Of a stretch of 64,000 nt of DNA, positions 62,454 through 64,000 are shown piece after piece. The stretch is taken from NCBI RefSeq assembly GCF_000002985.6, contig NC_003284.9, positions 7,502,001 through 7,566,000 of the forward strand, in the 5' to 3' direction. Source of the DNA: Caenorhabditis elegans. Lineage: Eukaryota; Nematoda; Chromadorea; Rhabditida; Rhabditidae. Each line of letters begins with the position of its first letter. The first letter of the stretch is position 1. The position numbers and the translations under genes are program-made. The notes under the pieces are model-generated. The model saw nothing but the letters and a program-made list of their open reading frames with translations, searched no databases and was not told the DNA's origin.

Positions 62454-63330
62454 TTCCAAGCAACGCAAAATGAGCTACAGTTTCGTCAAAAAACAAAACA
62501 AGGATCAACTCGAAGCATATTGATAATCTCTTTCCTGTTTGAAGTATTTTTTTTTAACTATTAAACTGTATTATTCAACTGTATAACACTTAATATTTAT
62601 ACTCGATTTCCACCTCATTCACTTCCAAATTGCACATATCGGTTGTCAAGGCATATCTTTGAGAGGTTGTCTGAAAGACTTCCGATTTTGCTCCAAATTT
62701 TTTCAGTCATTTTTCTCATCATAATAATAATATATATATGATTCTCCACGTTCCATTGTATTTTTCAAGTGTATTTTTCCAAGAAAATGAAGGAAGCCAT
62801 ATAGTTTAGAAATTTGTCTAATTTTTTGTAAAACGGGAAATATTTGAATCGAAGGATTCAAAAAGTTTTGAGAAATTTTTTATTTCGAGCCTAATGCGCT
62901 GAAAACTAGGTTTTCACCAATTATTATGAAAGTCTTTGATCAGAAAAATTCATATTTTCACTTATTTTTTCACTAAACAAAAATCCAAATTTCAATATTG
63001 TTGGGGTTTGAAGATTTAATAGTGTTTTAGATTTCTCGTAGCGAATTGTCAAAAATATACCAAATAGATAAATTAAATTCTCTATAAAAATTCAAAAATC
63101 CACACATTCTCATTTTTCCAATTGTTCTGCATAACCTCCTTGGCGAGCATTTTCCTCGCCTTCCTCGCACACAAGCACACCATTATTCTAAACACCGCGC
63201 GGGGTGTAAAAAGCGGAGCATCGTTTAACGACGTGTTACCAATTGTTTTTTCTTTGGTTTATCGCTATTTTTTATTTATTAACGTTAGTTATTCATCAAA
63301 ATTTTTATTGAAACAATTTCAGCACAAATA
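62454..63330. other. sto-1 3' flank and vps-52 promoter
   Basis: No gene is seen. A GC-richer patch at about 63140-63230 (CCTCGCACACAAGC, CGCGCGGGG) lies just before vps-52 and is a plausible promoter. Confidence 0.5.
63317..63322 (+). promoter_or_regulatory. Candidate SL acceptor of vps-52
   Basis: TTTCAG eight bases before the ATG of vps-52. It fits a trans-splice site; leader type is unknown. Confidence 0.55.
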
Positions 63331-64000
63331 ATGCCTCGAACACGTGTCAACTTGCAAAAATCCGAGGCAAATGACCGTAGTTTCACAATATCGTCGCTAG
63401 AATTTTGTTTATCGCAATTGCGAAAAGCAGATCCGAATTTGGTGAAAAAAGCAATTGCTTCTGGTGACGGACTAACCGAGTCGAAAAGTATGTCTCTAAA
63501 TGTCAACATTTGAAAAATCAATAATTCAGACGACGTCAGCACGCGGCTATCGGAGGCACATCGTTATTCTGTTCAACAGTGTCTTGATAACTCTGAGCAG
63601 TTGGCTCAACTCCATAATCAACTTGTGCATTGTGATAATGTTTTTGAAGTAAGTATATTGTAAAAATTGCCAATATATAAATCAGTCGACTATTTAATTA
63701 AACTTTTTAGCGCTTGCAAGCAACATTGTACAGTTTTCAAGACAATCTAGGATCAATTGGGCAGGATATGAAAAATTTGCAGCTACAGTCGCATCATATT
63801 CATCAAGTAAATTAATTTTCCAATTTCAACGTACTATAATCTTCTCAGGAACTGGAAAACCGGCAAAAAGTTAGAGTCGAGCTGAGCCAATTTGTAGACG
63901 ATATTGCTGTTTCTCAAACGATGATGAAAACTATCAACGACACTGATGCAAATGACAGGGGTTTTTTGGAAGCGCTCCACGAGTTACACCACAAAATAAC
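63331..64000 (+). CDS. vps-52: Vps52, GARP/EARP tethering complex subunit (5' part)
   Basis: Core subunit of the GARP complex (with Vps51, 53 and 54), which tethers endosome-derived vesicles at the trans-Golgi, and of the related EARP complex. Exons 63331-63487, 63530-63648, 63711-63806 and 63849 to the window end encode about 175 residues, and the gene continues to the right. The translation starts MPRTRVNLQKSEANDRSF and contains a long amphipathic helical region (SQQ-type heptads: NSEQLAQLHNQLVHCD, LQATLYSFQDNLGSIG, MKNLQLQSHHIHQELENRQK). This is the typical Vps52 N-terminal coiled coil, with the conserved LQxxSxxIxxxLxNRQ-like core. Phases are consistent across all junctions. Its place next to sto-1 supports the identification. 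Confidence 0.92.

Overview
The window is nematode nuclear DNA, almost certainly Caenorhabditis elegans chromosome X. It is AT-rich, with small introns using TTTTCAG acceptors and candidate spliced-leader acceptors just before several start codons. I recognise four genes with confidence: ceh-14 (LIM homeobox), dpy-7 (cuticle collagen), sto-1 (stomatin) and vps-52 (GARP/EARP tether). A globin beside dpy-7 fits glb-16. No database was available, so names rest on recognising the translated proteins. Exon coordinates are my own splice models, checked for phase and, where complete, for total length divisible by three.

Layout. 1-616 (-): 5' exons of an unrecognised multi-pass membrane protein. 1823-4503 (-): Cys-loop ligand-gated channel subunit, 10 exons. 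5290-5361 (-): tRNA-Ala(AGC), followed by a GC-rich duplicated palindromic repeat. 6057-17615 (-): a giant secreted EB-module protein whose last exons encode a chitin-deacetylase-like (CE4) domain. It has two candidate signal-peptide first exons and two alternative 3' ends. 17.6-23.6 kb: no supported gene. 23573-25253 (+): small single-pass membrane protein. 26616-30732 (-): ceh-14, with about 3.9 kb of non-coding DNA upstream. 34653-35788 (-): dpy-7, with a compact promoter. 36134-37384 (-): globin, with possible extra 5' exons to 38129. 38.1-44.9 kb: no supported gene. 44968-46141 (+): second cuticle collagen. 46661-49178 (+): cysteine-rich two-pass membrane protein. 49372-52419 (-): secreted Thr/Pro/Gln-rich protein built from repeated exons. 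54867-56451 (-): Mn-type cation diffusion facilitator, first exon unresolved. 58130-59951 (+): four-pass membrane protein. 60888-62453 (+): sto-1. 63331-64000 (+): 5' part of vps-52.

This is ordinary metazoan organisation of single genes with their own promoters. A cuticle or extracellular-matrix theme recurs: two collagens, the EB/CE4 protein and the Thr/Pro-rich secreted protein. The most unusual item is the EB/CE4 gene. Its mostly phase-1 symmetric exons and phase-matched alternative ends look able to yield a roughly 2,100-2,600 residue matrix protein with or without a deacetylase-like domain whose metal-binding histidines appear to be replaced.
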